Assembly: GCF_947179515.1 (NCBI RefSeq)
Contig: NC_067492.1
Location: forward strand, 15,216,916-15,280,915
Source: Apodemus sylvaticus
Taxonomy: Eukaryota > Chordata > Mammalia > Rodentia > Muridae
Direction of reading: 5' to 3'
DNA length: 64,000 nucleotides
Each line of letters opens with the position of its first letter. The first letter of the stretch is position 1. A model generated the notes under the pieces. It was given only the letters and a program-made list of their open reading frames with translations. It was not told the origin of the DNA and did not search any database. This document shows positions 23,428 through 35,837 of the stretch, one piece after another. Position numbers and translations under genes: made by a program.

Positions 23428-23506
23428 AGAAGTGACAGAGATAGAGCCAAGGACCTAGTGCATGCCAGGCAAACTCTCTACCACTGAGCTATATCCCCAG
23501 TGCTAT
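23428..23506 (-). mobile_element. ID/B4-left SINE fragment
   Basis: AGCCAAGGACCTAGTGCATG, CCAGGCAAACTCTCTACCAC, TGAGCTATATCCCCAGTGC is the reverse of an ID-like head. Confidence 0.8.
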
Positions 23507-23598
23507 GTCCTATATTTTTGTATGGCAGCCAGATCAGTAGGAATTTGAGTTAAAAGGCTCTATAAAGTTCAGAAGAAATCTCAATATGTGTGTGAATG

Positions 23599-23599
23599 A

Positions 23600-23638
<39 letters not shown>

Positions 23639-23645
23639 TATTCAT
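23599..23645. repeat. (TA)n microsatellite
   Basis: About 20 TA units with a CACATATA end. Confidence 0.96.
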
Positions 23646-23649
23646 TACT

Positions 23650-24525
23650 CACAAATATTATATTAATACATAGAAGAAAAATATATAAATCTGCCATTTG
23701 GCTACATGCTAGTCCCTGAAGATAGAGCTTGATTTATCTTCCAGATACCCAGCATGCTACCTAGCACATACTAAATAGCAAAGATCAACTGGGTAAAGTC
23801 TACAACTCACTTCATAAACTTTCTTTCAGAGGAAAGCAGAAGCAGACTTGTCCTTCTATTATTCCCTTTTCCTCCAGGATTTCCAGGCCCTGAGCTAACA
23901 GCAAGGAAAGAGCCTTGAGTAACATAGTGGACGTCCACCTCTTCTTGACCATCTGGACAGCCCAAGTCTTAGCACTGACTGTGCAGCCTCTCTCTCACCA
24001 TGGGGTAGAACAGGGAAGGCTCCCTCAGTCACTGCATTTGAGGCTTAAAATATTTGCTTTGCTTAATGCATTCCTGACTGGACCTGTCTCCTAATCACCT
24101 CAAATCCAGGCTTATTGCCTTGTGAGTATAGATAATCCCCTGGAAGGTCTAGAACTTTCTGTGGGAAAACTCACAGTTCCCTGGGAAATAAAGATTACCA
24201 GATGAAGTTGTATTTGCTCAATTTAGTAGACGTTAGATTGGCCATCTGTTGGTGCACTAGAGAGAAGGAAAATACCATGCCTACCTTCAAAGTCAAGGTG
24301 GCTTAGTGCATGCCTTCCACCTTGGATTGCCTGATGCACTTCTCTCCTGCTCTCTCACTTTCTGGATGTTTTCTTGGAGACACAACCCCATATACTATCA
24401 GAAAAGACAGATTGTAACAAGCTATTATCCCTGCTTCAAAAATAAGTGAGTAGTCAAAGGCCATGAGCAGATGGCTAAACCTGGACCTTCTGTCTCCTTC
24501 CTTCTTTTCTGACCTACATTTCTCT
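23650..24525. other. unique intronic sequence
   Basis: No element or gene recognised. Confidence 0.4.
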
Positions 24526-24529
24526 TTTT

Positions 24530-24632
24530 AAAGGGCTTACTGGACTTTCGGGGAGTAGTGGGCTAGAAAAGGGGAAATCATTTGAAATGTAAATAAATTA
24601 TATCGAATAAAAAAATTAAAATAAAATAAAAT
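24530..24632 (+). mobile_element. very short LINE-1 3' end
   Basis: GGGCTTACTGGACTTTCGGG, ATCATTTGAAATGTAAATAA and ATCGAATAAAAAAATT are the last roughly 100 bp of a murine L1. Confidence 0.8.
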
Positions 24633-24856
24633 GCTGGATTTGAGAAAGACCCACCCAAGTGTGTATTTCATCTTCTTCTTTGCCACCTATGCATTTCAGT
24701 ATGTGGCTTCACTTTAGTCAGACTTGAGTATTTTAAAATTTCAAACATGTCAGTGAATCGTAGTCTATACTTCCTGAAGTTGTGGGGAACATAAGTAAAG
24801 TGATAGAGAAAGAGCCCATAGCAGCATGCTTGTGTAAAATTGGGCACAGAAAATCA

Positions 24857-24950
24857 TATATATATACATACATATATATATATATACAAACATATATATG
24901 TGTGTGTATATATACATATATGTATATATATTCATATTCATATATATACC
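24857..24950. repeat. AT/CATA-rich microsatellite
   Basis: ATATATATACATACATATAT and TGTGTGTATATATACATATA variants. Confidence 0.93.
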
Positions 24951-24965
24951 AATTTACCTAGGGTT

Positions 24966-25290
24966 ATGCTTTAGCTATGAAATGGTCACCCTAAACTCAT
25001 GTGTTTGAACACTTCGTCATTAGCTGGTAATTCCATTTTGGGAGGTTGTAGAGACTTTAGAAAGTATATCTTAGTGGGAGAAACTATGTCATGGGTTGGG
25101 GGGGAATTATGACCTCCATCTCTGTTCAGCAAGATATGAGCAAGCTGACTCATGCTCCACACCACAAAGATACCTTTGCCCATGACTTCTCCATGATGAC
25201 AAACTCTCCCCTCAAACCATGAACTAAAACAAGCCCTTCCTCCCTTAAGTTGTCTCTTGTCATTTGGTCACAGCAGTAAGAATAGTAACT
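24966..25290 (+). mobile_element. MaLR-like (ORR1/MT-type) LTR
   Basis: GGGAGGTTGTAGAGACTTTA, TATCTTAGTGGGAGAAACTA, CAGCAAGATATGAGCAAGCT, CATGACTTCTCCATGATG, AACCATGAACTAAAACAAGC, CTTCCTCCCTTAAGTTGTCT and GGTCACAGCAGTAAGAATAG match rodent MaLR LTR organisation. It is a solo LTR. Confidence 0.65.
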
Positions 25291-26555
25291 CATCCACCTA
25301 GTGATGTTGGCAAAAGTGCTATTGGTATTATTTTGACACCCATTTATCCACCAGTTTGATATTAAAGAGTTTTTTTTTTCAGTAAAACTTAATTAGTAGA
25401 GCTGGGAGTGTGGAAGGCCTACATTATAGGGGATGGGAGGGGTCATGGTGTGTCATCAGCCAGCTTTCTCATCTGTCAGGACACACCTTTCAGCCTTGGA
25501 CATATACAATATTTACTGCTCTCCCAAAGGAGTATGTGGCCTTGGACTTCTGTGCCATTGGTGGTTACTTGAAAACACTTACTTACTCTTAAGAATGCCT
25601 GACATGTTATCCCTCCTCATTCCAATAAATTAGTAATTTTCCTCTGAATATGTCCACTGGCTCTAACCCTGCAGCCTCACACTATGTCCACATGTTTACT
25701 TGCTCTAGGATCTGTCTTAGTGCAAGGCCTGTTATCTTCCAACCACTGTTTCTACAAGGCCATGTATGGGACGTGTTGCACTGCAAGCATCCATCTGTGT
25801 AAATGTATTCCAATGGACTTTTAGGTTCATTCAGCCTCAGGCAATATTTTAGATTATCTTGCATAATAGAAAGTAGCCTGATTTTGGAAAACCCTAGGTA
25901 GCTTCCCTTGCTGGGTCCAGGCTTGGGTGCCACTATGTATTTGAAATAAAGTGAAATTTAGACTTGTCCTTAAATGAGGAGGGGCTCCCCTTTTCACTAT
26001 GATTATTCAAACCTGGGGTGAATTCAGGCTGTCCATCTCCAGAGGACAGCTCTCAGGCTATCCTAGTTATGCAAGAAACCCTGTTTTCTTCTCCTGGTCT
26101 AAACATCTGTCTCAATGAATGAGATCAGGGTATCTAGGGGGCAGGGTGACGGCTTAGTGGAGTACCACTGTGCATCACTAACTACACTCACATCTATACA
26201 CCTCATCTTAGAGCATATGTTTAGTTTTGCCTAGAAGAAGAAAATACCAGAGGCAAATCACAGTTATAAAACTATGCCATTTAATAATGAATATACTTAC
26301 TCTTGTGGTAGCAAGGGACAGTGGTTATATTCTTAGCATATGAAGGTTCAATTTCTGGCTCTACTATTTGTTGATTTATAGCCTTTCTCAAGTTCTCTAA
26401 ATATCAGCTTACTCATTTGTAAAATGAGAAAACCCAGGTAATACATACATAAGTAGGCAGTGAAGGGTCTGGTGCACAATATTCTCTTAGCTATTTTTGA
26501 CTGTAGTACTGAAAGTAGTCTTGTTAGACATTTCAGTGTGGATTTAAAGAGGCAG

Positions 26556-26604
<49 letters not shown>

Positions 26605-27986
26605 TTGTTTTACTTTTTACCCCCTGTCAGGTTAAATTGGGTTCACAATAACTCCAACTTCAAACCTTATACTATGTGAATATAAAACTTAACTGTCCAG
26701 TCAAATGGCCCTGTATGCAGTAGTAATAAGTTTCTCAGAAGCACTGAGAAATACTCATACAGAACTCCAGCATCAGCAGGGTTGCTCATTTGTGTTCCAA
26801 CCTTGTTGGCTCATTTCACATAGTAGATCTTTACACCCACTGCTTTCAGTCTTTGGGCAGTAGAGAAGTTAAATTCCTACCACATTTTCTCTCTTGTGAA
26901 TGTTGGAGCTTGGCAGTTGTGCGGGGATGCCCTCTCTATCAGAAAGCTGACCAAGACGTTCATCAAGCTGTTGAATTAATACATTGGAGAAGACCAAAAT
27001 GGCTTAGATTTAATCAACTTCCTGGTATACACCCATTTATCCAATCCATTAGCATTCCTTTATTTATTTGTGGACTATCTGAATATTCTAAACCAGAGTT
27101 CTCAGTTCTAAGTTCAGAGTTCTTCAGTAGTAAGATTGAAATGAGGTCCATGATTAAGAAGTATCAATAGGCCAGGTAGTTTGTATGAGGCACATATATG
27201 GCATCTAATAGAGTGTCATCATAATTTTTGTAGTTCATGTTTCTGGGAAAGAACTGTGAGAGGAGACATGAGGACTATGTATGAAGGGGTGAATGCAAGC
27301 CAAAACTTGGCAGAGGGTGAAGCTAAGCTGTGGTAAGCTTGAGAGATGCTCTAGCCACCCACCAGAGGATCTCTGAAACTGTGCTAGCTATCCCTTCTTC
27401 CTCCTGAGGCAAGAGGACTGGTGATTCAATGTAATTTGCCCTTGGTAACAAAGAGCAGAAAATCTTTCACAATATAGCTCCATTTCTTTCAAGGTTATTC
27501 CCAGAGAAGGCTGCAGTCAGCAGCAGTCAACTCTCTTGACAGCTAGAGGCCATGAGTAGTACCATGATGCCAAAGGATGTCCTGGATTTTGCATCCTAGC
27601 ACTAATTGCAGTTTTATTAGGCAATTTATGTTTATGTACAGTATGCTAGGCATTCTTTAAATGTTTTGCACCAAATGGGTCATTAAAATTTCACAATATT
27701 TTGAGTTAAAAAATAGTGACTATATTATACATGGAAAAGTAATGGACAGCTAAATAAGCCACAAAACCCAGTATTTTAGTTCAAAAAGTCTCTAGGGATT
27801 GAATGCATAATACTGATTGTTAATCAGCTTTCTAATTCTAAGAATTTAGAGAATGTGGTCATAGTGATGGTAAAAGGGGTGGTGGTAAAGAGATTAATAG
27901 ATAAAGAAATTTTCACACAGGTGCTAAAGATAGCTTCCCAAAGAGCACACAGACCACTAATGAAGACAACAAGTTCTATAGAAATC
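25291..27986. other. mostly unique intronic sequence
   Basis: Apart from the TA array at 26559-26603, no element is recognised in this 2.7-kb stretch. The 126-codon plus-strand ORF at 26790-27170 has no recognisable domain. Confidence 0.45.
26559..26603. repeat. (AT)n microsatellite
   Basis: About 22 uninterrupted AT units. Confidence 0.97.
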
Positions 27987-28295
27987 ATCTGGTCTACCTC
28001 ACTTTTCATTAATTATTAAATCTACCTCATGGAAGAAGTATCTTGTCTGCCATAGCTTACAGAAACATCTTGACTGTCTCATCTTATAGAAGAAGCATCT
28101 AACTTAACACACAGATGCAACATTTGGCCTACCTTACAGGAGCAGTATCTGATCTACCTCACCACACAGAAAGAGTATCTGTTTTATTTCACCTAACAAA
28201 AGCAGCATCTGGTCTACCTCAGTTTACAGGCACAGCATCTTTTCTACTTCACCTTATAGAAGAACATCTGTTCTACCACACCTTACAGAAGACAT
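27987..28295. repeat. degenerate minisatellite with 30-bp unit, about ten copies
   Basis: The word ATCT recurs at 28040, 28067, 28097, 28147, 28177, 28207, 28237 and 28266, spaced close to 30 bp. The best units read ATCTGGTCTACCTCA, then about 7 variable bases, then ACAGAAGCAGC. Since 30 is divisible by three, an ORF across it shows a ten-residue period (SDLPHHTER, SVLFHLTKA, SGLPQFTGT, SFLLHLIEE). Low codon constraint and internal variation argue against a protein. The family is not one I recognise. Confidence 0.85.
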
Positions 28296-28489
28296 ACTAG
28301 ATAGAACTCAAGGTATAGAAGAGATCTGTGGTCCAAGGATAAAAAAGGACTTGTCAAGAGTAACACAATGATGACAACAACAGGAGGGAGTCCTGGATGC
28401 CCATATTTGTGAACACTGTTGTAGTGACAATTTTGACATTTTGGTTTCTCTTTAAAAACACAAAAAAGTAAGTATTAGAAGACTGTTTT

Positions 28490-28740
28490 CATTTTAGTAC
28501 CAGGTGTAGGACATGGGACTACTTCAGATTGTCCACAGCAACGAGTATAATTTACCTTGTGCTATAGCAGGGGTATGATTTTGCGTGCTACAGGTAGTCT
28601 CTGTGATTGTATAACATTTGGAATTCTGGGAACTTTTCAGAGTGTATATAAATGCTAGGGTCCCGAGAGGCAGTGTGGGTTATTCGTTGTGGGTTGTTTG
28701 CTGTTGGTTATGGTTTGTAATGTCATCAGGTACAAATAAG
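28490..28740 (+). mobile_element. LTR-like fragment with TATA box
   Basis: GTGCTATAGCAGGGGTATGA, GCTACAGGTAGTCTCTGTGA, GGAATTCTGGGAACTTTTCA, then GTATATAAATGC followed by GTCCCGAGAGGCAGTGTGGG look like the U3-R part of a rodent LTR. The exact family is not assigned. Confidence 0.45.
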
Positions 28741-29570
28741 CAAGAAGAAAGAAATTAGATATCCTGACAGTCAAGATCAAATTTACCTCAAAGAACTCAA
28801 CACCCCTAATTAGCAGGAAGTAATCTAAGGAGAACATTGCCCCCTTTCCCCTTTATCCTTTTATCTCTCCTATCTAGCATTAGGGTGCTGAAGGGGTAGA
28901 AGAAGGAGCCCACAAAGTAGCAAATGCCAGTGCACACAGTCTTTTCTCTCTCAGAAAGGGTACTCTGGAATGCAACCCATTTCAAAATCACTTGGTTCTC
29001 ACACTGGCCAGATCTAACATTCATATTCACTCCCATCTTCCCTCCAACCATCCCTCATATAAAATCTTATAAAAATGTCAAAAAGCACAACTATTCACAA
29101 TCTTCTAAAGATTCTATATAGGTTTAGAGTAAAGCCTATGGATGTGAGATTATTTCTAGAGTAATGTTTCCACTTTCAACTTGGCTATGAACTCAAGGGC
29201 CAGCCCATTTTTACTGTCATTCTCTATTCTCCTCCTCCCTGTCACTTCAAGTTCCTACAACATGTCCAGGTTGTGTGTTTGTGGACAATCTTGCGATACT
29301 CTAGCTCTGTCCCTTTTATTCTTTTCTTCCCCTATATACTCCCCATCCTAGATACCAGTTCATAACCAGTCACGTGTGATGTCCTAGAATCGTGTGTAGT
29401 ATTCCCGAGCTTCAGAATTCTTTACCCCTCCCCTCCCAGTTCCTATCACTGTGGCCAGTGATGAAGAGTTAAAAAAAAAACCTGTGTCATGCATTTTAAT
29501 TCTCAGATTGATTGATATAAAATATCCAAAGACCAGCACAGTTATTTCTAATGCTCATACCTCACAGATG
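28741..29570. other. unique intronic sequence
   Basis: No repeat or gene recognised. Confidence 0.4.
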
Positions 29571-29571
29571 T

Positions 29572-29790
29572 TAAGGAGAGGTGAAAAGGTGGAAGAAACA
29601 AGACCAAGATAGAGCTAGACAGGGGTAAAGGAGGCAGGGGAGAAAAAAATGAAGAAAAAAATCAAAAGAGAGAGGAAAAGAAAGGCAGAAAGATACAGAG
29701 AGGAAAAGGTGTTTGGCAGAAATAGAAATGACAAGAAAGAGAAAGAAACAGAAAAAGTAGTGGGTGAGGAGAAACGAGAAGTCACAATGG
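29572..29790. repeat. GA-rich purine tract, imperfect
   Basis: Long run dominated by AGAAAG, GGAGAA and GAAAAAG words with few pyrimidines; it explains an S/F-rich minus-strand ORF. Confidence 0.8.
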
Positions 29791-29799
29791 GAAGAAACA

Positions 29800-32700
29800 G
29801 CATGAAATGTTTTGGGGACAGTTAAGGAGTTGTGTCTGAGTGTAGGGTAGGTAGAATTCTGGGTTGTGAGGGAAAGGGAGGCCTCTACTTTTGTTTCCCT
29901 GTTCTGGTGTATAATTTAGGGGCACCACTATATCTTGAGCAAGGAGGATATGTTAGGAAAGGGCAACTTGAATTTACCCTGTGAAATGAGTGAGCTGAGA
30001 AGAAAGTGTCCAGGAATATCAGGGGTCATCCTAAGAATCATGGTACCTAGGACTGGGGACAAACAGCCCAAGAGCATCAGCTGGAGCTTAGACTACATTC
30101 CTCAAACATGAAAAAGGTATAAATTCTATATACCTCATTTATTCCTATCTGAGCCAATCCTTTCTCTTAATAAGGCAATACTACTCTGAAAAGCAAGAGT
30201 GACCTTTTAGGTGTGTCACTGGGGGAAGCTGATAGGTCCCCAGTGTCATCTAAACCCAGAGAAGACTAGTCCATTTGTTTGAAGATCTTGGCAGGTGTTC
30301 AAGAACTCTGAAGCTATCTTTTCCTTAAGTTTAATGATCTCTTCTGTGTTCAAGGAAAGTGATATTTGGAAAGGCACAGGTGAGATGATTTGAGCAACCG
30401 AAGACATTCCAGTTCCCTAAACAGACAATTTCAGGAAAGATAAATGAGAGGCAGCATGAGTATCCTTATCCGCCCTTGTCTCAGGTGTCAAAAGCTAGCA
30501 ACCCTCAGACTGTGCTGTTCATTACTCATCTGTTTCTGGCTGTGAATGCCAAAGTACCACTGAGTATTCCTAATTGGATGATAATGATGATACTGTGTTG
30601 GTAATAATATTATTAATAATGGCAGGAAGCATATCCATTTTTTTCTTGGCTGGAGAGCATGATAATCCACCCACAAAATTCTCTTTATAAAAACAACACA
30701 TGAGAACCATGAGACAGACACTATAGCCACATTCGTACAGAGAGAAAAACAGGGTTCAAAGAAGTCAGTCTGCCCCGCCCCTGTGTCTTGCTTGGAAACT
30801 CAAAAGCTAGGATGAACTCCAAAGATGGCTTAGAATCTAGACTCTACTACTACAAAAGCTTGTATTTACCTTTTAAACGTTTTTATTTTTTTCCTTGGGA
30901 TTTCTTCATACTTTCTCCAAATATATCAAGCTATGTGTTTGATGTGGGCTCAAGGGACAAGATGCAGGATGAAGGAATGGTACCATCTTTGTTTTTGTGG
31001 GTGTGGTAATTGGGGGTTTAATTTCAGATGGACTGCTACAGTCAAGGGAAGATCCAGTCTGGCTTTGCCAGATTCTGTGACAAGTCATCAGCTGAGTCCC
31101 CTCTCCTCCTGAAGATTCCTCAGCACCTAGGTGGACCCAGATTTAGAAGAGGAGTGCCCCAAACAAGATGCAAGTATGAGAATCCATCTCATCTCACTCC
31201 AAGTGGAAACAAAGCTTCTGTTGACACAGCCCACTCATCTTCACAGCCAGACCCTTTCAAACCTTGAACTCCTACTCAGAGAGTTCACAGACCAGTTCTC
31301 ATTAATAGCACAATGTAACCTCAAGCAACCAAGACATCTTTCTATGCCTTAGTTTCCTCTATTAAAATGGAACTGTAATAGTTTCTGTCTCACAGACAAT
31401 GGATGGGAATTATGGAGCTCAGTCTGCTTGAGTATGTCTACACTAAAGAGCTGATAAATTTGTTCAGCTAATATTGAGTGAATGGATCCTGCCTCTGAGG
31501 CCAAACTCAACCTTTACAATATTTATGATAGAGGTAGTTCTTCAAGCTAATCATGATTTATGTGCAGCAGTTAAAAGCAACTAGAATACAGTTCAAGGAA
31601 GGCTTTGCCAGACCTGAACAGAGCTTAGAAGAGTATATAAATATTCCCTAAGCCAGCAAGTTGTTTAGATCTAACACATTTAATATCTATATATCTAATG
31701 TATTTAATATCTATCTAATATGAAGCACATTTGTGGCATAAGGAATCTATACTCAATGTTGTCATCAAATGCTTCTGAGGACAGAGAGTGGGGACCCCAT
31801 TCCATCACATATCTCAGGAGCATGTTGGACCTTTAGGAAAGCAAAATGCTTGTCTCACAGGGTTGGATGTTAGAGGAGGTCTCAACCCCAGTCCTGGCCT
31901 TTTCTGCTGATGTGAAGATGCAGTTAATTCTGGTGATGTCAATTATTCATGAAGGACATGGCAGGGCCACTTTGTTCTCTTTAAATTTTTAGCAGTTCTG
32001 TTTCCTATCATTGAAGTCCCTTTAGGGACCAAGTGTCTCGCCACAGAAAACTCTCCCTTGTTCTATGGCACAAATGAGGTAGGCAGAAAAAAATGAAGAG
32101 AGATGTAGGTGTTTCTGAAGCCACTGCTGTTGGGGTAGTGTCAAGAGTATTGCTTTGGGAGTCCCCAGCCCAGGATACTTGGGGGTCAACCTAACCCTCT
32201 GACTAATGAACTTCCATAGCTTTGGAAGCATCATCAATACTCTTAGTCCAGGTGAGTATAAGAGCTAAACTTTTGTTGGTGTTGATAATATGACATGTGA
32301 TGATCTAGGCTCAGCAGTAATTGCTAAGACAGACAGTAGTCTTGCTTCAAATTTATAGATGGAGTGGTTGGGAAGATAAAGAAGAATTAAAGAACTGAGA
32401 GTTCATAGTCTCTTTCCCATGGTTTTACAGAGTGCAGCAGAGAGAACTTAATAGGAAATAAACAAATGTTGCAGAGCATCTAATGCACAGCTGGTGATTG
32501 GCAAAGGATCATGATGCCTTTGCCTCCTTCCAACTCTGTGACTATTTGCATATAGCTGCTATTTAGGTCCCTGAAGGATGCTGGAGAGGAGGAGGGGTGA
32601 TAGGAGGACAGGCACAGAGTCCATGAGAATGGATCTCATTTATGTAGCATATATTTTGATGCAGATCAAAATGTCTTAGAAAAGCATTGGCTGGCATGAT

Positions 32701-34060
32701 CAAGAGCTCCTCAAAACAGCATCAACAGATTAAATGTTATAAGAATTCTGGGGATCTTATTTTTCCTCTGGGATTAATTCAGTAACAGGACCTCTTAGCA
32801 AACTCTTCTAGAATATTTTTTGAAGTGATAGGCTTTTTGGTCTACAACTAGATACTTATGAAGCAGGATATATATACAAAATTAATGAGATATTAATTTT
32901 CTGGGTTGAGGGGATGGGGTGAGGCAAGTTGACCCTCACTTACCATTGCCAAATGTTTCTGAATCCCAGTGCCAGCTTGTTTAGCACAAACAGGGAGCTT
33001 CTGAGTAGTAGTAGCTGCAATGTTTTGATTCCTCATATAAATGAGGAAACTGAGATGCTAAGCAGTTGTTCAAGGCACTAGGCTTTGCACCCAGACTACA
33101 GATTTGACTATGGAGCTCAGGTTGGAATCATTGCTCTTGGAAAAGCTCAAGGAGAAGGAAGATGTAGACTGGGAGGAAGAAACATCAGACATAACCTGCA
33201 AAGACTTCAGGGAGCATAAGTGACTGGAAAAGGAGAGCCTAGAAAATCAGAGTAGTTTTGATGGCACCAGTTTCTTTTCTTCTTGTTTACATGAAGTTTA
33301 TCATGGCAGGGTAGAGAATGGATGGGGGCAGGGAAGAAGGTGAAATTTTTCAGAATTTCAGGTTAATGGAACAGTACCAGATTCAGAATGTCCCTTGGGT
33401 TGATCTCAACACCTTCAAGAAACTGGGGAGGCAGTTCAGAAGAGATTCTGATGGAAGAGACAGACTTGGACGTGGTGTGTATTACGGAGAGTCTGTCTGT
33501 ACCCCATCATCGGCCCAATACCAACACACCATCCCAGCTAGATCTGAGGGTGGGGTGTAGCCGGATCACCTTGAAAAGCAATCCCTGGTTGTGCATCTTT
33601 TCATACAGAGGGGAGCACAGAGCTGGGTGGCCAGCTAGCCATCTTTCCCATGCCCTTTTAGAAAGCTGAAGTCCTTCTGTCCCATGGAAATAAAGACCCA
33701 AGAGAAGAGGCAGATAGGAGCTGCAGGAAAATCCTGACAGTACGGGTAGCATGCAAGATGAACTTATAGTGAACTTAATCTGAGAATGACCCTATTATTC
33801 CCTACCATCCCCACTGCAGAACAAGGTATAGTGGCAGATTGGTGCATTGTAGAACCATTCCAGCCACAAACAAAGAGTTAAAAGAACAAAGAGAGGTGAG
33901 GCAGAGGAAAGTGAGTCCCCAGAAGCTTATGGGCTGGCTAGCTTGGGGTATTCAGAAATGAACAAGCAAAGAATGTTGTCTCAAATAAGGCAGGAAACAA
34001 AGACTGACTCCCAAGATTACCCTCTGACATCCATGTGCTTACCATAGTACACATATGCAC
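29800..34060. other. 4.2 kb of apparently unique intronic sequence
   Basis: This is the longest stretch in the window with no SINE, L1 or long microsatellite that I can recognise. A 24-bp direct duplication lies at 31669-31716. ORFs up to about 93 codons have no family resemblance. Confidence 0.5.
31669..31716. repeat. two-copy 24-bp AT-rich tandem repeat
   Basis: Units begin ATCTAACACATTTAATATCT and ATCTAATGTATTTAATATCT. Confidence 0.85.
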
Positions 34061-34064
34061 AAAG

Positions 34065-34065
34065 T

Positions 34066-34153
<88 letters not shown>
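34065..34153. repeat. (TC)n(AC)n compound microsatellite
   Basis: TC units with one TCC break near 34085, then about 16 AC units. Confidence 0.97.
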
Positions 34154-34155
<2 letters not shown>

Positions 34156-34315
34156 CACAGGTTTAAAAAAATTAAGAGGGGACCTTGTGAGCAGGAAACA
34201 GTTAAAGAATTGCAACAATAACAGGTGACATTGTAGCCACACTGCAATTGCAGAAGCATGGGCTCTGACAAAGCCCAGAGTTGTAAAATGGAACATCAGT
34301 TAAAGAAGAAGAAAG

Positions 34316-34722
34316 TAACTCCATAGGAAGGCCAACAGAGTCAACCAACCTGCATCCTTAGGGCTTTCAGAATCTAAACCATCAAGGTTGGACATAGGCC
34401 TCCTCACTCATATGTAATAGATGTGCAGCTTGACCTTCATGTCGGTCCCAAAAAACTAGAATAGGGGTATCCTAAAAGCTGATGCCTATATTTGAGATAT
34501 GTTAATAGTGGCTGGGCTGCCTTGTCTGGCCTCAGTTAGAGAGTAAGTGCCTAGCTTCATAGAGTCTTGAATTGCTAAGGTGTGTGTGTGGGGGTGGGGG
34601 TACCCAGGGATCCCCTATCTACTCAGAAGGGTATGGGAAAAGGATTCTGGGAAGGGTAACTGGGAGGAGGCAGTGAATTGGATGTAAAGTGAATGAGTAA
34701 AAAAATAAAATTAAAAAGAAAA
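34316..34722 (+). mobile_element. old LINE-1 3' end
   Basis: CCATAGGAAGGCCAACAGAG, CAACCAACCTGCATC, GGGCTTTCAGAATCTAAACC, GGATCCCCTATCTACTCAGA, GGTAACTGGGAGGAGGCAGT, GATGTAAAGTGAATGAGTAA with an AATAAAATT tail match an older (Lx-type) L1 3' UTR. Confidence 0.78.
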
Positions 34723-35334
34723 GGCTTGCTTCAATTAATAATGGCCTTTAGCCATGTCTGTAAGCCATGAGGAGGTGGCTTCCTGATTCCACATCCTGTT
34801 CTTTCCCAGGTCTGTTCTCTGTTATAAAAATTCATGTTAGCATGCATCTCCTTCCAAAGACCAAAACAAAGCTATCTATGGGATCATTTAATTTATGTGT
34901 CCACTTTTGATTTATGGGACTTCTCATTGAAAGGGGAGAATCTGTTTTATTCCTTGTTCAATTTCTGGTGCATAAATCAACATCTTGAACGAAGTAGATG
35001 TGCACAATCTCTGTACTGCACTGTATGAGTGAGTGAACGAATGGATCTCAGGGTTTGGAAAGGACAGCATGTCAGAGAAGAACTCGTTATAGTTCTTAGG
35101 TTGCAGGCTTGAGGAGCTGTGTCAATGCTAGTGCCTTTCATGATCAATCATGGCTTTGTTTTCAACAAAATACTCCTTTAAGCTGAAATCTGCTCAGAGA
35201 GAATGTTCTCTGCTCCCTCACTGCTGGGATGTGATTTCTGCTCAACCATGCCCTCCCTATCACAATGTGCTGAGATCCTTAGATAGACCAACTTTTCACC
35301 ATTGAAAAGAGTCTTATATCAAAACTGGCTCTTG

Positions 35335-35650
35335 CTGAGATGGTTACTGTCAACTGTCCACTTGACAGAACCTAGAGGGGGACAGGCCTCTGGGCCTGAT
35401 TGAGAGATAATCTCGATTGGATTAATCAAGATGGGAATTAGAGGGAACTTGTTCCCCCTCTAGCTAGGATCCAAGACTGAATTAATGGAAAAAGGGAGCT
35501 GACAACAGTATTAACTTATCATTCTGTTTCCTGATTGTGGATATGAGGTTACCAGCTGCTTCCATCTTCCACTGCCATGACTTCTCTACCATGATTGGCA
35601 GTACCCTTGAACTCTGGCTAAAAAAAATCTTTCTCCATGAAGTTGCTTTT
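35335..35650 (+). mobile_element. rodent LTR-like interspersed repeat
   Basis: GTCAACTGTCCACTTGACAG, AGAACCTAGAGGGGGACAGG, CTGATTGAGAGATAATCTCG, AAAAAGGGAGCTGA, CAGCTGCTTCCATCTTCCAC, CCATGACTTCTCTACCATGA and AGTTGCTTTTGTC follow the order of a common rodent LTR-like repeat in sense. Confidence 0.65.
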
Positions 35651-35657
35651 GTCTATT

Positions 35658-35712
35658 TTGTTGTTGTTGTTGTCATCATCGTCATCATCATCAATCATCA
35701 TCATTATTAAAT
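35658..35712. repeat. (TTG)n(TCA)n compound trinucleotide repeat
   Basis: Five TTG units followed by TCATCATCGTCATCATCA and TTATTA variants. Confidence 0.93.
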
Positions 35713-35820
35713 CAGAGCAACAAGAAACAAAGGTGTTACCCTACAGGCCTAAATTTAACACCCTGAGGCTTTTTCCATGTTCTCAAGGTTTCATGCTAAA
35801 GCATTACGAATCCGTCATTT

Positions 35821-35837
35821 GGGGGGGGGGGGGGGGG
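35821..35837 (+). repeat. G17 homopolymer
   Basis: Seventeen consecutive G on the plus strand (C17 in the transcript sense), immediately followed by AGAAC. Confidence 0.95.

Noticed and set aside
23035..25290. Complete endogenous retrovirus between two LTR-like pieces
   Set aside because: The two LTR-like pieces differ in sequence, and no gag/pol-like coding lies between them.
27987..28295. CRISPR-like array (30-bp period)
   Set aside because: No constant repeat with unique spacers; the entire unit is repeated and diverged, and the setting is a mammalian intron.
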